Positions 5,751 to 7,350 of a DNA stretch of 7,350 nt are shown in pieces. Origin of the DNA: SG8-30 sp037443885. GTDB lineage: Bacteria > Pseudomonadota > Gammaproteobacteria > Steroidobacterales > Steroidobacteraceae. Where the stretch lies: the NCBI GenBank assembly GCA_037443885.1, contig JBBINN010000150.1:1-7350 (forward strand), read 5' to 3'. Every line of letters starts with the position of its first letter. The stretch's first letter is position 1. Below the pieces are notes generated by a model. The model was not told where the DNA came from, did no database searches, and was given only the letters and a program-made list of their open reading frames with translations. The position numbers were made by a program, and so were the translations under genes.

Positions 5751-6746
5751 TCAGCCCGCCGGCGCCGGCACGCCCTGCAGGATCAGGCGACCGTAGGAGT
5801 CGGCATCGATGTTGGCGCCGCAGACGATCAGCCCGACGCGGCGACCGGCGAGCCTTTGATGCAGCGGGCCGAGCAGCGCCGCGGTCGCCGCCGCGCCCGC
5901 CGGCTCCACCGCGAGCTTGGCCTGCTCCAGCAGGAAGCGCATCGCCGAGACCAGGGCGCGATCGTCGACGCGGACCAGCGCATCCACGTTGTCCCGGCAC
6001 AGCTCGAAGGACACCGGCAGCGCGTACGGCGCGCCGAGGCTGTCCGCGATGGTCTGCACGCGCTCGATCGCGACCGGCCGGCCGGCGGCGAAGCTGCGGT
6101 GCATGGAGTCCGCGCCCTCGGGCTCGACGCCGTAGACCTCGCAGCGGGGTTTGATGAGCTTTACCGCCGCGGCGACGCCTGCGCACAGGCCTCCGCCTCC
6201 GATCGGCACCACCACGGCCTCGATGTCCGGCGCCTGCTCGAGGAACTCCAGGCCCAGCGTCGCCGTGCCGAGCGCGGTGCGCAGGCCCTCGAACGGGTGG
6301 ATCAGCGGGCGGGCTTCGGCGATCTGTATTTCCTCGACCCGCCGGAAGCCCTCGTGCGCATCGGCGGCGAACTCCACCTCCGCGCCCCAGGCCCGGCACT
6401 GGGCGACCCGGAACGGGTTCGCCGTCGCGATCATGACGATCTTCGCGTGCGTGCCGAGCCGGGCGGCGGCGTAGGCGGTCGCGACCGCGTGGTTGCCGGC
6501 GCTGATCGCGCAGACACCGCGCTCGAGCTCCTCGCGCGACAGGGACATCATGTTGAGGAGCGCGCCGCGTGGCTTGAAGCTGCCGGTGCGCTGCAGCAGC
6601 TCGAGCTTCAGGACCGCGCGCGTGCCGGGCGCGAGCGCCTGCTCCACGGCCGGCCCGGCCAGCTCATGCACCGGCGTGGTGAGCACGAGGTCGTCGAGCT
6701 GGCGTCGCGCGGCGCGGATCTCGCCGATGGTCAGGCTGGGCTGCAC
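5751..6746 (-). CDS. PLP-dependent threonine/serine dehydratase-like enzyme (fold type II)
   Basis: A 331-residue enzyme of the tryptophan-synthase-beta/threonine-dehydratase superfamily. Such enzymes typically deaminate threonine or serine to a 2-oxo acid and ammonia in the cytosol. The PLP-binding lysine is in RTGSFKPRGA (K58), the substrate/carboxylate loop is SAGNHA (82-87), the phosphate-binding glycine loop is GGGGL (183-187), and the residue facing the pyridine nitrogen lies in CGANID (C309, where TdcB/IlvA types have Ser; Cys occurs in some relatives). It lacks the C-terminal ACT-like regulatory domain of biosynthetic IlvA (~514 residues), so it is of the short catabolic type. Serine racemase or hydroxy-amino-acid ammonia-lyase activity cannot be excluded. 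The start is GTG 6746, with AGGGGA 8 nt upstream. It lies 44 nt after the fliK-like gene on the same strand. Nothing links its chemistry to flagella. Confidence 0.9.
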   Translation of the reverse strand: MQPSLTIGEIRAARRQLDDLVLTTPVHELAGPAVEQALAPGTRAVLKLELLQRTGSFKPRGALLNMMSLSREELERGVCAISAGNHAVATAYAAARLGTHAKIVMIATANPFRVAQCRAWGAEVEFAADAHEGFRRVEEIQIAEARPLIHPFEGLRTALGTATLGLEFLEQAPDIEAVVVPIGGGGLCAGVAAAVKLIKPRCEVYGVEPEGADSMHRSFAAGRPVAIERVQTIADSLGAPYALPVSFELCRDNVDALVRVDDRALVSAMRFLLEQAKLAVEPAGAAATAALLGPLHQRLAGRRVGLIVCGANIDADSYGRLILQGVPAPAG

Positions 6747-6754
6747 GGGCGCTG

Positions 6755-6760
6755 TCCCCT
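6755..6760 (-). promoter_or_regulatory. Ribosome binding site supporting the GTG start of the dehydratase
   Basis: AGGGGA with an 8-nt spacer to GTG 6746. It decides for this GTG start, and the resulting N-terminus (LTIGEIRAARRQLDDLVLTTP) is the expected family opening. Confidence 0.55.
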
Positions 6761-6761
6761 G

Positions 6762-6775
6762 GCCGTGGTCACGGC
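6762..6775. repeat. 14-nt inverted repeat between fliK-like gene and dehydratase
   Basis: GCCGTG-GT-CACGGC is a perfect palindrome with 6-bp arms in the 44-nt gap, directly before the dehydratase ribosome site. The gap is short and no T-run follows, so an intrinsic terminator is unlikely. An operator or a translational hairpin is possible, but so is chance in GC-rich DNA. Confidence 0.35.
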
Positions 6776-6790
6776 GGGCTGCGCATCTTA

Positions 6791-7225
6791 CTAGGCGTAG
6801 AGGTCGACGCGCGCGCCACCGGGCGAACGACGCGCCTCAGGGGCGGCCTCTTCGGGCGGCTCCGCGAGGTCCTCGGCGGACGCCTGCGCCCAGCCCGGCG
6901 CCGGCAGGGACCGCTCGCTGAACGAGTGCTGCGACACGTTCACGTCGACCTGCGTGAAGCCCTGGCCGCCGAGCATCTCCCGCAGCCGCGGCAGTGCCTG
7001 CTCGATGGCCTCCCGCGTCAGCTGGCTGTGGGAGGTGAACGTCACGCTCGCCTGGTCGCCGCTGACCTGCACCCGAACCTCGAGCGGCCCGAGTTGCGGT
7101 GGATTGAGGGCGATGCGCGCCTGCGTGAGCTCGCGGTCGGCCATGACGACCACGCGCTCGCCGAGGGCGCGTGCGAGCGGCTCGGGACGGATGTCGTCGG
7201 CGGGCGGCGTCGCGTGCGTGCTCAT
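6791..7225 (-). CDS. fliK: Short FliK-like hook-length control protein, C-terminal domain only
   Basis: The 144-residue product contains a complete C-terminal FliK domain (Flg_hook type), the part that contacts FlhB to switch export specificity. Visible are a helix with LARALGERVVVMA (17-29), the hallmark LNPPQLGPLEV (40-50), a strand with DQASVTFTS, and REAIEQALPRLREMLGGQGF (71-90) followed by VDVNVSQ; an acidic, Pro/Ala-rich tail ends the protein. Typical FliK is about 350-500 residues, its N-terminal part being exported and measuring hook length. Here that half is absent: ten codons upstream of ATG 7225 the same frame hits TAG (7256-7258). The ATG has only a weak GGA upstream. The end has tandem stops (TAG TAA). 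It could be a genuinely split or minimal FliK, a nonsense-disrupted gene, or a sequence error. The domain call is firm; the gene boundary is not. Confidence 0.8.
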   Translation of the reverse strand: MSTHATPPADDIRPEPLARALGERVVVMADRELTQARIALNPPQLGPLEVRVQVSGDQASVTFTSHSQLTREAIEQALPRLREMLGGQGFTQVDVNVSQHSFSERSLPAPGWAQASAEDLAEPPEEAAPEARRSPGGARVDLYA

Positions 7226-7255
7226 CGGCGGTCCGGGGCGGTGACGGAGTGGATG

Positions 7256-7350
7256 CTATGGGCGATTCGACGCCGCCTCGCCAGCCGCACGGGCGATGAG
7301 GTCGGACAGTCTGTGGCGCGCGTCCGGCATGGAGACGCCGTGCGGCTCGA
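7256..7350 (-). CDS. C-terminal end of an unidentified reading frame, possibly the N-terminal half of fliK
   Basis: From the window edge to TAG at 7256-7258 the frame is open for 30 complete codons, with high G/C at third positions (25 of 30), as in the neighbouring genes. The visible peptide includes MPDARHRLSDLIARAAGEAA, probably helical, and ends NRP. I do not recognise it; it does not look like the usual C-terminus of FliJ. It is in the same frame as the fliK-like gene, 30 nt ahead of its ATG, so it may be a separate upstream gene or the 5' part of fliK interrupted by a stop codon. The 30-nt spacer holds no clear ribosome site. Confidence 0.4.
   Translation of the reverse strand, partial: EPHGVSMPDARHRLSDLIARAAGEAASNRP

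Noticed and set aside
5740..6399. Upstream extension of the DUF2214-like frame to 367 codons
   Set aside because: The extra residues are Arg/Gly-rich shadow of the dehydratase, whose catalytic motifs are intact in another frame.
5856..6794. Plus-strand open frame of 312 codons antisense to the dehydratase
   Set aside because: It has Arg/His/Gln-rich composition and no domain; it is antisense shadow.
1..7350. CRISPR array, insertion sequence, tRNA/rRNA or novel defence or mobile system
   Set aside because: I found no spaced repeats, transposase or recombinase motifs, or structured RNA genes. The window is filled by conserved flagellar genes plus two metabolic or membrane genes.

Overview
The window is a stretch of a flagellar gene cluster from a GC-rich bacterium. 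All genes I can support lie on the minus strand, so transcription runs from position 7350 towards position 1. The gene order fliK ... fliL-fliM-fliN-fliO-fliP-fliQ-fliR-flhB matches the polar-flagellum clusters of Gammaproteobacteria such as Pseudomonas, Xanthomonas and Vibrio relatives. A near-perfect sigma-54 (RpoN) promoter directly upstream of fliL also fits that type of hierarchy, rather than the FlhDC-driven one of enterics and many Betaproteobacteria. The exact genus cannot be read from the sequence.

Layout from the transcriptional upstream end. (1) 7256-7350 holds the last codons of an unidentified reading frame ending in TAG. (2) 6791-7225 encodes a short FliK-like protein that is essentially only the C-terminal hook-length-control domain; the frame upstream of its ATG is closed by that TAG 30 nt away. 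(3) 5751-6746 is a PLP-dependent threonine/serine dehydratase-like enzyme. (4) 5296-5739 is a four-helix membrane protein resembling DUF2214. These two non-flagellar genes sit exactly where fliK and fliL would normally be adjacent. (5) 5114-5295 is the only substantial intergenic region. It contains GC-rich palindromes, an AT-rich patch with an IHF-like site and an 11-bp-phased direct repeat, and the sigma-54 promoter. (6) 5113 down to 1 is a tightly packed operon: fliL, fliM, fliN, fliO, fliP, fliQ, fliR and flhB, the last cut by the window edge.

The operon products work together. FliM and FliN form the C-ring that switches rotation and receives CheY-P. FliL supports the motor at the stator. 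FliO assists assembly of the FliP/FliQ/FliR export gate, which FlhB joins as the substrate-specificity switch. FliK is the partner that tells FlhB to switch from hook to filament export. Genes from fliL to flhB are separated by at most 21 nt, with two 4-nt overlaps, and several start with GTG or TTG, pointing to translational coupling.

Most of the window is ordinary conserved flagellar machinery. The points worth a second look are the ruler-less FliK behind an in-frame stop, the dehydratase/DUF2214 pair inserted in the flagellar locus, and the regulatory architecture upstream of fliL. I see no CRISPR array, mobile element, tRNA or rRNA, and no convincing plus-strand gene.
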